Notes under the pieces: model-generated
What the model saw: the letters and a program-made list of their open reading frames with translations, nothing else
Told to the model about the DNA's origin: nothing
Databases searched by the model: none
Shown: in pieces, positions 46,220 to 55,634 of the stretch
How positions within the stretch are numbered: the first letter of the stretch is position 1
Layout: each line of letters starts with the position of its first letter
Translations under genes and position numbers: made by a program
From: Bacteroidota bacterium
Lineage (GTDB): Bacteria; Bacteroidota; Bacteroidia; UKL13-3
Direction: 5' to 3'
Assembly: GCA_947477885.1 (NCBI GenBank)
Contig: CANJUD010000003.1
Coordinates: forward strand, 151,774-215,773
DNA length: 64,000 bases

Positions 46220-47281
46220 TTATTTCACCGCCTTCAAAAACGCCCCCTCTTCAAAATTTCCTTCTGAGAAATCACCCATCATATTTCCCTCATTAAGTAC
46301 CGCAATCCTAGGTGGACCGCTGTGTTTGCCAAGCAAAGGAAAGAATGCTTGTTGGGTAATCATTGTGTAGGGATGTGAGCTTCCTGAAAAATTAAAAAAC
46401 TTGGTAATTTCTTTATTTAGGTCTTCTCCTTGCGAGTTATTTTCGCTCCAGAATAATATATATATAGGTGGTAGTTTTGTTTTGTTTGCTATTGCAGTGA
46501 TTTTTTTAGCAATACCCATACAATGGTCGCAATCGGTGTTGAATACACAAATTATTTTTTTGCCGTCGTTGAGGTTTACTTTTTTACCGTTGAAATCTAT
46601 ATACTTTGTGAAATCCGACATCACCCGTTTAAGTTTTGGTTCAGGCTTTATTACAGTACTATCACCTTTTTTAGTTTCTATAATAGTTTCTGTTTTTGGT
46701 TTTGTTGTGTCAATTTCAGTAGTAGTGCTATCATTCGTTTCTTCATATTGAAATGGGTTTGCAACTGCATTGGTATCGCAGCAGCAGTGAGATGGGTAGC
46801 TCATAAATACATATCCCGCAGCAGCAGCCATTATAATAAATGGATATCGGTGCTTGCTATCTTTTTTGCTTGGCGTTTTAAAATATATAATGGCTATGAT
46901 GATAAGTGTGATAATATTTTTAATGATAGCTTGCAGCGGAGTCATAGGTAACTTTTGACCCATACATCCACAATTTCCTTCATTGCCATAAAGATTGATT
47001 TGCCATGATAAGTGCATAATAAAAACCAATAACATTCCAGCAGTAATAGCTATAATAAATTTTTTAAAGAAATGATTTTGAAGAAATGCAAGCCCCAAGA
47101 AAAGCTCGAACGCTATAATGCTTCTTGCAAAAATTGGGGCAATGCACCAATTCACAAAACCCAAATCTACCAATTGTTTTTCAAAGGCTTCAATGGGGTA
47201 TAGTTTTAATATAGCTGAAAGAATAAATAATCCCGAGACTAGGCATCTCAGAATCCAGTTGATAGTATTGTTATATTTCAT
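46220..47281 (-). CDS. MauE/DoxX-like membrane protein fused to a periplasmic thioredoxin-like domain
   Basis: From ATG 47281 the 353-residue protein begins with four transmembrane helices (~10-130) of MauE/DoxX type, including GNCGCMGQKLPMTPLQAI, a Cys-containing motif also seen in MauE relatives. A fifth helix precedes a Thr/Glu-rich linker. The C-terminal ~130 residues are thioredoxin-like with Cys251 and Cys254 (TDCDHCMG). The arrangement suggests electrons passing from the membrane Cys pair to the extracytoplasmic CxxC. The upstream ATG at 47383 would add 34 unconserved residues. A TACTTTTG box (47307-47314, minus) lies 25 bp upstream. Confidence 0.85.
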   Translation of the reverse strand: MKYNNTINWILRCLVSGLFILSAILKLYPIEAFEKQLVDLGFVNWCIAPIFARSIIAFELFLGLAFLQNHFFKKFIIAITAGMLLVFIMHLSWQINLYGNEGNCGCMGQKLPMTPLQAIIKNIITLIIIAIIYFKTPSKKDSKHRYPFIIMAAAAGYVFMSYPSHCCCDTNAVANPFQYEETNDSTTTEIDTTKPKTETIIETKKGDSTVIKPEPKLKRVMSDFTKYIDFNGKKVNLNDGKKIICVFNTDCDHCMGIAKKITAIANKTKLPPIYILFWSENNSQGEDLNKEITKFFNFSGSSHPYTMITQQAFFPLLGKHSGPPRIAVLNEGNMMGDFSEGNFEEGAFLKAVK

Positions 47282-47306
47282 GTATGATTGTTTAGGGCTA
47301 TCGAGG

Positions 47307-47314
47307 CAAAAGTA
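47307..47314 (-). promoter_or_regulatory. Putative -7 box of the MauE-thioredoxin gene
   Basis: The minus strand reads TACTTTTG, exact TAnnTTTG, 25 bp before ATG 47281. It also argues for that start. Confidence 0.5.
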
Positions 47315-47398
47315 CAAAAGTCGTTCCGATATACTGCATGGAAATAATCTAGCGTAAGCAAATGCTTCGATTCCGCTCAGCAAGACAACTTTTAAAAA

Positions 47399-47448
47399 TA
47401 TCAGGCCTCAGCAAAAAATCGCACATCGTACATCGTACATTATCTTTG
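47399..47448 (+). promoter_or_regulatory. pafA upstream element: diverged anchor, heptads and -7 box
   Basis: A variant anchor (TATCAGGCCTCAGC, 47399-47412) leads into ATCGCAC-ATCGTAC-ATCGTAC heptads and then TATCTTTG at 47441-47448. The pafA ATG comes only 8 bp after this box, which predicts an almost leaderless mRNA. Confidence 0.6.
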
Positions 47449-47456
47449 CCCTTACA

Positions 47457-49076
47457 ATGAAAAAATATATTTATCTCTGTTTTGCTTTCTTGCTTGCTGG
47501 GCAAAGCTTTGCACAGAAACGCCCCAAGTTGGTGGTAGGTATTGTGGTGGACCAAATGCGTTACGATTATCTGTATCGTTTTCAGAACAAATATAGCAAT
47601 GGTGGTTTCAAGCGTTTGCTTAATACAGGCTACTCTTTCGAGCAATGCCATATCAATTATATGCCTACGTTCACTGCGCCAGGTCATGCATGTATATATA
47701 CAGGAACTACACCAAGTATTAATGGTATAGTTGCCAATGATTGGTATGAACGCAGTATAAATGATACGATGTATTGTGTATATGATAGTAATGTTACCAC
47801 CATAGGAAGTGCCAATAAAAAAGCAGGGAAAATGAGTCCCAATAATCTATATACCACTACGATGACGGACGAGCTGCGAATGGCCACCAACAAGCAAGGC
47901 AAGGTGATATCCGTTTGTATAAAAGATCGTGGAAGCATATTGCCGGGCGGGCATCATCCCAATGGTGCGTATTGGTTCGATAGTGATAATGGAGCATTTA
48001 TTACCAGTACTTATTATACTTCTTCTTTGCCACATTGGGTTACCGATTTTAACAATATACATTTACCCGAAACCTTAATCAATAAAACTTGGGATACGTA
48101 TTTCCCAATAAAAACATATACTGAAAGTACTGCTGATGATGTGGTATATGAAGCACCACTTAGCAAGAAAGAAGAAAAGCCTGTATTCCCTCACAAACTG
48201 AGACTTATACGCAAAGATGGTTACGGAACTTTATTAACTACTCCATACGGAAATACATTATTAAAAGAGTTTGCATTACAAGCATTGAAACAGGAAGATT
48301 TAGGCAAAGACAGTATCACCGATTTTTTGGCCATTAGTTTTAGTAGTACCGATTATGTGGGGCATCATTTTGGAACATTTAGTATAGAACTTGAAGATAC
48401 TTATATAAGATTGGACCGCGATATAGAAGAAATTTTAAACAAGCTGGATGCACAAGTGGGCAAAGGCAACTATCTCGTATTCCTAACCGCCGACCATGGT
48501 GCAGCTCACAATGTGCAATATTTAAAAGACAGAAATATGCCCGCAGGTTTGTTCAACGATTCTGCATTAAAAGATACTTTGAAAACTTATCTTGGATATA
48601 TGAACAATGAATATGAAAAGTGGGATTTCTTTTATGATAACCAACAAATATATTTAACTATAAACGGAAATACACTCAGCAAAAATGCACCGCTTCCGCC
48701 TGCTATGTATCCGTTTATGGACCGCTTGCTCACCATGGAGGGCGTAGACAAAGTATATACAGGCAGCATGATGAGCGAGCCTTATACCAGTAATGCTCCG
48801 GGCAGTCTTATACAAAAAGGATATCGTTTCGAACGTTGTGGAGATATTATTATAAACCTAAAACCCGGATGGATGGAGATGCCCAGAAAGACAGGTACTA
48901 CCCATGGTTCACCTTACGACTATGATACACATATTCCATTCCTACTAATGGGCTGGGGAATAAAGCAGGGACAAAGTACAGAAAATGTAAATATGATAGA
49001 TATTGCTCCCACAATTTCTTCGCTTATTAAGATTCCAAATCCGAGTGGCTGTGTGGGGAAAGCTGTTTACAGGTAG
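47457..49076 (+). CDS. pafA: PafA-type alkaline phosphatase
   Basis: The 539-residue phosphatase has a 19-residue signal peptide (LLAGQSFAQ). Active-site features of the PafA branch of the alkaline phosphatase superfamily are present: Asp32 (VGIVVDQMRYDY), nucleophile Thr73 in PTFTAPGHACIYTG, the metal segment SSTDYVGHHFG and LTADHGAAH. PafA hydrolyses phosphomonoesters outside the cytoplasm to release phosphate. It is a single-gene unit. The predicted leader is nearly absent. Confidence 0.94.
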   Translation: MKKYIYLCFAFLLAGQSFAQKRPKLVVGIVVDQMRYDYLYRFQNKYSNGGFKRLLNTGYSFEQCHINYMPTFTAPGHACIYTGTTPSINGIVANDWYERSINDTMYCVYDSNVTTIGSANKKAGKMSPNNLYTTTMTDELRMATNKQGKVISVCIKDRGSILPGGHHPNGAYWFDSDNGAFITSTYYTSSLPHWVTDFNNIHLPETLINKTWDTYFPIKTYTESTADDVVYEAPLSKKEEKPVFPHKLRLIRKDGYGTLLTTPYGNTLLKEFALQALKQEDLGKDSITDFLAISFSSTDYVGHHFGTFSIELEDTYIRLDRDIEEILNKLDAQVGKGNYLVFLTADHGAAHNVQYLKDRNMPAGLFNDSALKDTLKTYLGYMNNEYEKWDFFYDNQQIYLTINGNTLSKNAPLPPAMYPFMDRLLTMEGVDKVYTGSMMSEPYTSNAPGSLIQKGYRFERCGDIIINLKPGWMEMPRKTGTTHGSPYDYDTHIPFLLMGWGIKQGQSTENVNMIDIAPTISSLIKIPNPSGCVGKAVYR

Positions 49077-49330
49077 TTTATTTACGATGTGCGTCCCGAA
49101 TAAGATTCGGGAACGACATACGATGTGGCTGACGCCTGATTATTATACCAATTTTATTGTAATGCCTGTGGTTGTGTCTTGCGACCAACCACATATTTAC
49201 TCAGAACAAAACATAATTGACCTATAATTGTAACAAAATAGTATCACCCTTCGACTACACTTCGGCTTTCGGTCAGTGCAGGCTGCTCAGGATGACATAT
49301 AATATCAATACATTGCTACCGGCGTCAGCC
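49077..49330. repeat. Intergenic repeat mosaic downstream of pafA
   Basis: No gene is seen. Contents in order: a TCCCGAAT-AAG-ATTCGGGA hairpin (about 49093-49113) flanked by ACGATGT heptad-like pieces; an anchor copy in minus sense (49127-49141); a CTTCGACTAC...CTCAGGATGAC dispersed repeat (49248-49294); and the partial anchor GGCGTCAGCC (49321-49330), which opens the heptad array. Confidence 0.7.
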
Positions 49331-49564
49331 ACTAACTACTGACCACTGACCACTGACTACTAACTACTGACCACTGACCACTGACTACTGACTACTGACC
49401 ACTGACCACTGACTACTGACCACTGACCACTGACTACTGACCACTGACCACTGACCACTGACTACTGACCACTGACCACTGATCACTGACCACTGACCAC
49501 TGACCACTGACCACTGACCACTGACTACTGACCACTGACTACTGACTACTGACCACTGACCACT
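49331..49564. repeat. Second heptanucleotide array, about 33 units of ACTGACC/ACTGACT
   Basis: It is the reverse complement of the 32988-33547 array, in strict 7-bp register. The first few units vary (ACTAACT) and one unit reads ACTGATC. It is preceded directly by the partial anchor GGCGTCAGCC and ends 36 bp before the bacilliredoxin ATG. Relative to the neighbouring genes it has the same orientation as the first array. Confidence 0.96.
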
Positions 49565-49600
49565 AATAAATCATTCAATCATAAAATATAAATAAAAAAT

Positions 49601-50017
49601 ATGTATCCAGAAATGCTAGTAGCACCCATGCGTGCTGAATTAACCCAAGTAGGTTTTACCGAACTTAAAACTCCTGAAGAAGTGATCATTCAATTAGATG
49701 ATAACAAAGGAACTACTTTACTCATGATAAACTCCGTGTGCGGATGTGCCGCTGGTACTGCCCGCCCGGGTGTGAGGCTCGCTGTAGAGCATGGTAAAAA
49801 TTTACCAACTAAACTATTAACTGTATTTGCCGGAATGGAAGCCGATGCAGTGAACAAAGCCAGAGAATATACTTTGCCTTACCCGCCTTCATCACCAGCT
49901 ATTGCATTATTTAAAGATGGAGAGTTGGTGCATTTTATCGAGCGTCACCATATAGAAGGCAGAAGTGCCGAGATGATTGCCAATAATTTGATTGGTGCAT
50001 TTGAGCAGTACTGCTAA
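49601..50017 (+). CDS. BrxA/BrxB family bacilliredoxin
   Basis: The 138-residue protein matches the YphP/YqiW family. It opens YPEMLVAPMRAELTQVGF, has the active-site CGC (Cys47-Gly-Cys49 in NSVCGCAAGTARP) and the C-terminal HFIERHHIEGR. Family members remove bacillithiol from proteins or act as thiol-disulfide reductases. Whether this host makes bacillithiol is not shown here. It is monocistronic, between a heptad array and a strong terminator. Confidence 0.94.
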   Translation: MYPEMLVAPMRAELTQVGFTELKTPEEVIIQLDDNKGTTLLMINSVCGCAAGTARPGVRLAVEHGKNLPTKLLTVFAGMEADAVNKAREYTLPYPPSSPAIALFKDGELVHFIERHHIEGRSAEMIANNLIGAFEQYC

Positions 50018-50044
50018 ATAGTATTATATACATAATATTACTTA

Positions 50045-50084
50045 CATAAAAAAGCCTGTGGTTTACTCCTCAGGCTTTTTTATG
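50045..50084 (+). terminator. Rho-independent terminator of the bacilliredoxin gene
   Basis: A perfect 14-bp inverted repeat (50045-50058 with 50071-50084, core AAAAAGCCTG) with T-rich 3' arm, 27 bp past the stop. Confidence 0.9.
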
Positions 50085-50164
50085 TGTAAAATCTTTCCCA
50101 AACTTTATTTGCAAATCCAATGTCTTTACCTAAATTCGCAACTTAATCACAATTATAAATTAAC

Positions 50165-53100
50165 ATGAAATCACTATTTACAAAAATTTTATTCTTGGCT
50201 TTAATCATTACCAGTATTGGTAACAAAGCCTATTCGCAAGGTGTTTGGCGTAGCATGACCGACCTCTCTTCTGGCCGCGATTTTGCTGCCACATTTGTTA
50301 TTGGACAAAATGCCTATATGTGCTGCGGCAATTCAGGCAATGTTACTGCTGTAAAAGACTGTTGGCAATATGACCCAGCTACCGACTCTTGGACACAAAT
50401 GGCCGACTATGGTGGAAATGCCCGTTGGGGTGTTGCCAATTTTGTGGTAGGCGATCGCGCATGGCTTGGCACAGGCCGTGATGGTGCTGCAAATACTTAT
50501 CAAGATTTTTATATGTATGATGCTCCCAGTAATACATGGACACAAAAAGCTAGTTTCCCAGGTGCTGCCCGCAGGGGTGCTGTAGGGTTTAGTGTGGATG
50601 ATAAAGGTTATGTAGGCTGTGGATGGAATGGTTCTACTTATTATAATGATATATATCAATATGATACTTCAGCCGATTCTTGGACACAAAAATCATCAGT
50701 AGGTGGCGGCGGATTTAATTATCCTGTAGCTTTTAGTTATAAAGGAAAAGGATATTTGGGTACTGGAGATAATGCCAATAACTATAATTCTGATTTTTAT
50801 GAATATGATGCAGCTAATGATACTTGGACTGCTAAAACTTCATTGAATGCAGGTCGTTACGGTGCTGCTGCTTTTGTAATTGGCGACTATGGATATATAG
50901 CTTGCGGGTATGATGGTAGCAAAACTTTGAATGATGTGAACAGGTATGATTTTGCAAATGATAGATGGGACACGGTTCCTGCAAATTTGCATACGCTAGA
51001 AATGGCTGGAGGTTTTTCAGTGGGTGGAATGGGTTATATACTTGGAGGAGATGCAACATCAAACAATTCTACCGCTTTAAAGTATTTAACACAGTTCGAT
51101 ACCATGAATTTATATACTGTTGTGGCCAGAGGTACAACGGTTTGTCCCAATACTTCTTTTGACCTTTGGGTGTCACCTACTGATACTTTTGATAACGGTA
51201 ATACCTTCACCGTTCAACTCTCAGATTCATCAGGCGATTTTAGCAATGCTACTGATATAGGATATCTATCGGATAGTATAGGAGGAATTGTAACTTGCTT
51301 TATACCCAAAAACACTTTGTCGGGAACAAACTACAAAGTAAGAACCGTTAGCGATATGCCAGCTATCACGGGTTGGGCATCGCAACTAAGCTTGCAAGTG
51401 AACCGTTTAATAAACCCACAGATTATAGCTCCTTATGGAACCACATCATGTGCAGGTAAATCACTCTCACTTTTGGTCGATACTTTCACCTCATTAAATT
51501 CAAAAAACAATTTGCTTACTATTGTTTATGATGCTTCGCAAGGACAAACACAACTAGTGGGTGCTAACAAAGTATATATGCATTCAGGATTAGCCGATAC
51601 CAATTTAGTGGGTACTTCATGGTTTAATACAGTAGGAAGTGGAACTTTGGATGATTCAATTGGTATTATGGATTCATTGGGTAATAACAAATGGTCTATC
51701 ACTATTGATGTTACCAATTATTATGGAATGAACTTTATGGATACCGCTAAATATTTAGGTATGTATTTTAGAAATGAAGATGGAACATTGGCAGGAAAAG
51801 ATAATTCAGGTTTAGATGTTTTTGTTGATATAAAAACAGGAATCGTTACTTCACCATTTGGAGGAGTTATAGGCGAATGGGAGGCATCATATCAGTGGCT
51901 TAAGGATGGTTCTCCCATATCTGGTGCTACTTTATCTAATATAGGTGTAAATACTTCGGGCGATTATCAGTTTATATCTATAGGCAAAAATTGTCCTGAT
52001 ACCTCAGCTGCCACAACTATTGTAGTGGGCTCATTGCCTATAGTTGGATATCAAATTACCAATAGCACCACGCAATGTTATACAGGCAATGCGTTCTTTT
52101 TTAATGATACAAGCAGTGCAGGTGGTGGCAGTTATACTTGGAATTGGGATTATGGTGATGGATTTTCATGCCAGTGTGTGAAACCCAGTCACAGCTATTC
52201 TGCTCCCGGAACTTATACAGTAACTTTGGTAGTTACTACCAAACTAGGATGCATCGATTCGGTAAAAAAACAAGTAACAGTTATACCTTCTGTTCACCCA
52301 TGGTTTACAGTAAATAACTATGCACAATGTATAGGTGGTAATGTATTTATGTTAAATGATACTGCTACCAATAATTCAGGACTTGTACCAACCATCAACT
52401 GGAATTTCGGAGATGGAAAAACGGATACTGGTGCGGTTACCAAACATACCTATACAAAAGCAGGAAACTATGATATATCATGTTATCTAGCATTAACCAA
52501 TGGTTGTTCTGATACTGTTATTGCAAATATTGATGTATATGATGGTCCTACAGCAGTAGCTAAGGTTGACAAATCATTACAATGTTTAACAGGTAATTTA
52601 TTTAGTTTTACTGATAACAGCACAAGCACTGGAGGAAGCATGACACGTACTTGGGATTTTGGCGATGGCAATACAGACACTGCTATGAACCCACAACATA
52701 GTTATTCCAAAACCGGACAATTTGCAGTGTGGTTAAAAGTATCAACTGTTAATGGATGTTTAGATTCATCATTAGTAAATGTAGCAGTTGATAGTATACC
52801 AACTGTATCAATTCAAGGTTCAACTCCACAAATAATTTGTATAGGCGATACAGCCAAATTACAAGCAATTGGAAAAGCTGGATATAACTATCAGTGGTTA
52901 AAAGATGGCAGTGCAATTACTGGTGCAACAAGCGATACTTATAATGCTATGGATAGTGGAAGCTACACAGTAACAGTAGGCAGTGGCTCGTGCAGTGCAA
53001 CTTCAAATGCGATTAAAGTAAATGTAACACCTAAGATGAGTTTGGGTTTAATTACAGGAAGTATAAATGCGATTGTAAACACAACAGTTAGTTATTCGGT

Positions 53101-53530
53101 TACCAATATCACAGCATTTGTGTTTGATTGGGTAGTAACAGGAGGAACTATACTAAGCGGACAAGGCACAAACCAAATTAGTGTGAAATGGGGAAGCACG
53201 GCCGGTACAGGTACTATATCAGTTTCAGGAGTGTGTGCCAATGCGTCAACATTAAATGTTGCTATAGGAAATAGTGGAATATTTGAGGCCGATTATACTA
53301 TTATATCATTATATCCAAATCCAACAAATAGCAAATTGTTTATTGATTTGAATACTATAAAAACCAATGGCAAAATGTTTATTTATGATTTAAGTGGACG
53401 TGCAGTAATTGAACAACCAGCTATTATAGGAACCAATGAATTGAACGTAGCTAATTTGCCTGCAGGTGCATACAGCATCAAGGTTATCAGCAATGATAAA
53501 GTGATGGTAGGTAAATTCATTAAGCAATAG
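50165..53530 (+). CDS. T9SS-secreted kelch-propeller and PKD-domain protein
   Basis: The 1121-residue protein has a signal peptide (1-24, ending AYSQ). Residues ~28-310 are kelch repeats forming a six-bladed propeller, recurring as YDPATDSWTQMA, YDAPSNTWTQKA, YDTSADSWTQKS, YDAANDTWTAKT. A beta-sandwich region with WLKDGSPISGA follows (~400-620). Three PKD domains follow at ~640-880, centred on WNWDYGDG (659), WNFGDGKTD (746) and WDFGDGNTD (830). Another WLKDGSAITGA Ig-like unit and a T9SS type A sorting domain (YPNPTNSKLFIDL to VMVGKFIKQ) complete it. A role in surface adhesion or polymer binding is inferred from the domains. Confidence 0.93.
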   Translation: MKSLFTKILFLALIITSIGNKAYSQGVWRSMTDLSSGRDFAATFVIGQNAYMCCGNSGNVTAVKDCWQYDPATDSWTQMADYGGNARWGVANFVVGDRAWLGTGRDGAANTYQDFYMYDAPSNTWTQKASFPGAARRGAVGFSVDDKGYVGCGWNGSTYYNDIYQYDTSADSWTQKSSVGGGGFNYPVAFSYKGKGYLGTGDNANNYNSDFYEYDAANDTWTAKTSLNAGRYGAAAFVIGDYGYIACGYDGSKTLNDVNRYDFANDRWDTVPANLHTLEMAGGFSVGGMGYILGGDATSNNSTALKYLTQFDTMNLYTVVARGTTVCPNTSFDLWVSPTDTFDNGNTFTVQLSDSSGDFSNATDIGYLSDSIGGIVTCFIPKNTLSGTNYKVRTVSDMPAITGWASQLSLQVNRLINPQIIAPYGTTSCAGKSLSLLVDTFTSLNSKNNLLTIVYDASQGQTQLVGANKVYMHSGLADTNLVGTSWFNTVGSGTLDDSIGIMDSLGNNKWSITIDVTNYYGMNFMDTAKYLGMYFRNEDGTLAGKDNSGLDVFVDIKTGIVTSPFGGVIGEWEASYQWLKDGSPISGATLSNIGVNTSGDYQFISIGKNCPDTSAATTIVVGSLPIVGYQITNSTTQCYTGNAFFFNDTSSAGGGSYTWNWDYGDGFSCQCVKPSHSYSAPGTYTVTLVVTTKLGCIDSVKKQVTVIPSVHPWFTVNNYAQCIGGNVFMLNDTATNNSGLVPTINWNFGDGKTDTGAVTKHTYTKAGNYDISCYLALTNGCSDTVIANIDVYDGPTAVAKVDKSLQCLTGNLFSFTDNSTSTGGSMTRTWDFGDGNTDTAMNPQHSYSKTGQFAVWLKVSTVNGCLDSSLVNVAVDSIPTVSIQGSTPQIICIGDTAKLQAIGKAGYNYQWLKDGSAITGATSDTYNAMDSGSYTVTVGSGSCSATSNAIKVNVTPKMSLGLITGSINAIVNTTVSYSVTNITAFVFDWVVTGGTILSGQGTNQISVKWGSTAGTGTISVSGVCANASTLNVAIGNSGIFEADYTIISLYPNPTNSKLFIDLNTIKTNGKMFIYDLSGRAVIEQPAIIGTNELNVANLPAGAYSIKVISNDKVMVGKFIKQ

Positions 53531-53535
53531 ATTTT

Positions 53536-53584
53536 AAATTTCTTATGTCGCTCTTCGATAAACTCAGAGTGACATAAGAAATTT
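53536..53584. repeat. Hairpin containing a CTTCGATAAACTCAG dispersed repeat
   Basis: The arms 53536-53554 and 53566-53584 pair over 19 bp with one mismatch (core CTTATGTC/GACATAAG). The loop carries CTTCGATAAACTCAGAGTGA, the element also found near 42540. Confidence 0.7.
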
Positions 53585-53587
53585 TTT

Positions 53588-53627
53588 AAAAAGCCCGTTG
53601 TATTAATTTACGGCGGGCTTTTTTTAT
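53588..53627 (+). terminator. Rho-independent terminator of the kelch/PKD gene
   Basis: A stem of AAAAAGCCCG pairing with CGGGCTTTTT, extended by imperfect pairs, and a seven-T run. Confidence 0.88.
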
Positions 53628-53755
53628 ATTTTGAGAATTATTATTTTATATTTTTACTAGGAATAATCTATTGCCGTCGATTTCAACTGACGGAACACAT
53701 GCTTACAAGAGGTTTTACACATCCCCCTGTGCCAATCTGGTTAATAATAATTCTA

Positions 53756-53786
53756 TTTGAATCAATTGCAAAAACTCCTACATTTG
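53756..53786 (+). promoter_or_regulatory. recJ promoter (-33 TTTG, -7 TACATTTG)
   Basis: TTTG at 53756-53759, a 19-bp spacer and TACATTTG at 53779-53786 match the Bacteroidota consensus fully. The recJ ATG follows 13 bp later. Confidence 0.75.
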
Positions 53787-53799
53787 CATTGAGTGAACT

Positions 53800-55512
53800 A
53801 TGCAGTATAAAGAATGGATACCGAATAAAGAACCCGATAAGCACCTGGCTGAGCTGTTAGGCAAGGAGCTTAATATTGGTGCTGACTTGGCAGGTCTTCT
53901 TTTGCAACGCGGGGTGAATACTTTTGATGAAGCACACAAATTTTTTAGACCTTCGCTCGACGATTTGCACGATCCTTTTTTAATGAAGGGGATGGACATC
54001 GCCGTTGAGCGTATTATAAAAGCCATCAAGAAAAAAGAAACCATTATGATATATGGTGACTATGATGTGGATGGCACATCAGCAGTAGCCTTGGTATGGA
54101 TGTTCTTGAGCAAAATATATGGAAATGTTTTGTTCTATATACCCGATAGATATAATGAAGGTTATGGGGTTTCATTCACTGGAATCGACCGTGCTGCAGA
54201 AAGTGGGGCAACTTTAATGATTGCCCTCGATTGCGGAATTAAAGCAGTCGATAAGGTTGCTTATGCCAATACAAAAAATATAGATTTTATTATATGCGAC
54301 CACCATTTGCCAGGTTCTGAATTGCCAAAAGCGATAGCCATTCTCAATCCCAAACAAGCCGATTGTCCTTATCCTTTTAAAGAACTTCCAGGGTGTGGGA
54401 TTGGCTTTAAATTGTGCCAAGCTCTTACCCAAAAAATGAATTTGGAAATGCCGCCATTATTAGAATATTTAGATTTAGTGGCAATGGCAATAGGTGCAGA
54501 TATAGTTCCCATTGTGGGCGAGAATAGAATTCTAACCTATAATGGTTTGAAAAAATTAAAAGAAAATCCCAATCATGGTTTTCGTGCCTTATTGGAATTT
54601 TATTATGAGAAACCTTTTTACGAAGTTTCCGATTTGGTGTTTTCTGTTGGTCCACGCATTAATGCCGCAGGCCGCATGGCACATGGGAGTGAAGCTGTAC
54701 AACTAATGGCAGCCTCAACATTAGATGATGCACGCGAGCATGCAAAATTGATTAATAGCAGAAATACCGACAGGCAAGGCGTTGACAAAACTATTACTGC
54801 CGATGCATTAGATATGATGCTAAATGATACCGCATTGGCAAGCAAAAAAAGTACGGTTGTATATAATCCATTATGGCATAAAGGTGTGGTAGGAATTGTA
54901 GCTTCGCGACTTATAGAAAAGTATCATAAGCCTACTATTGTATTATGCGAGTCAAACGGAAAAGCTACAGGTTCTGCTAGGTCTGTGAATGATTTTGATA
55001 TATATAATGCCATTGAACAGTGTGCTGATTTGTTAGAACAATTCGGTGGTCACCAATTCGCAGCAGGCATGACGATGACTTTGGAAAATGTTCCTTTGTT
55101 TATTGATAAATTTGAAAAAGTTGTTTCCAATAGTATTACTCCCGCACAATTGATGCCCTCAATTGTATATGATATGGAAATTCCGATTTCTAGAATCACA
55201 CCCAAATTTATAGGAGTAATAAATCAGTTTGCACCCTTTGGTCCACATAATATGAATCCAGTTTTTTTAAGCAGAAATGTTTGGGATACAGGTTATGCAA
55301 AACAAGTAGGTAATGGCGGACACTTATCTATGAACATCACGCAAGCAGATGGTACCAAACCGATGCGTGCCATAGGCTTTGGCTTAGGCGATGCTTATGA
55401 AAACGTGAGCAATGGCCGCTCGTTCGATATGTTATATACTATTGAAGAAAATCATTTTAATGGGAATGTAGCTCTGCAGTTGAATGTGAAAGATTTAAAG
55501 TTTACTAATTGA
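53800..55512 (+). CDS. recJ: Single-stranded-DNA-specific exonuclease RecJ
   Basis: A 5'-3' ssDNA exonuclease of recombination and mismatch repair. The 570 residues carry the DHH motifs: GDYDVDGTSA with Asp-Tyr-Asp at 87-89, LDCGI, and CDHHLPG with the DHH triad at 167-169. The DHHA1 domain has KGVVGIVASRLIEKYHKP and FGGHQFAAGMT. The C-terminal OB-fold ends FNGNVALQLNVKDLKF. Length is normal. It has its own consensus promoter. Confidence 0.97.
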   Translation: MQYKEWIPNKEPDKHLAELLGKELNIGADLAGLLLQRGVNTFDEAHKFFRPSLDDLHDPFLMKGMDIAVERIIKAIKKKETIMIYGDYDVDGTSAVALVWMFLSKIYGNVLFYIPDRYNEGYGVSFTGIDRAAESGATLMIALDCGIKAVDKVAYANTKNIDFIICDHHLPGSELPKAIAILNPKQADCPYPFKELPGCGIGFKLCQALTQKMNLEMPPLLEYLDLVAMAIGADIVPIVGENRILTYNGLKKLKENPNHGFRALLEFYYEKPFYEVSDLVFSVGPRINAAGRMAHGSEAVQLMAASTLDDAREHAKLINSRNTDRQGVDKTITADALDMMLNDTALASKKSTVVYNPLWHKGVVGIVASRLIEKYHKPTIVLCESNGKATGSARSVNDFDIYNAIEQCADLLEQFGGHQFAAGMTMTLENVPLFIDKFEKVVSNSITPAQLMPSIVYDMEIPISRITPKFIGVINQFAPFGPHNMNPVFLSRNVWDTGYAKQVGNGGHLSMNITQADGTKPMRAIGFGLGDAYENVSNGRSFDMLYTIEENHFNGNVALQLNVKDLKFTN

Positions 55513-55634
55513 ATTATAAATGATAAATTATGAATGATAAATATAACAGTACATTTCAATCGTTAAATCAGATTTCATATATTACCCTTCAGGCCTTATT
55601 CATCATTTATCATTCATAATTCATCATTCAATAA
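55513..55634 (+). repeat. Heptad-period tract between the recJ and flippase genes
   Basis: From the recJ stop the sequence runs in 7-mers (AAATGAT-AAATTAT-GAATGAT). Before the flippase GTG it does so on the opposite sense (ATTCATC-ATTTATC-ATTCATA-ATTCATC). The two halves are partly complementary and could fold into a long hairpin. Confidence 0.75.
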
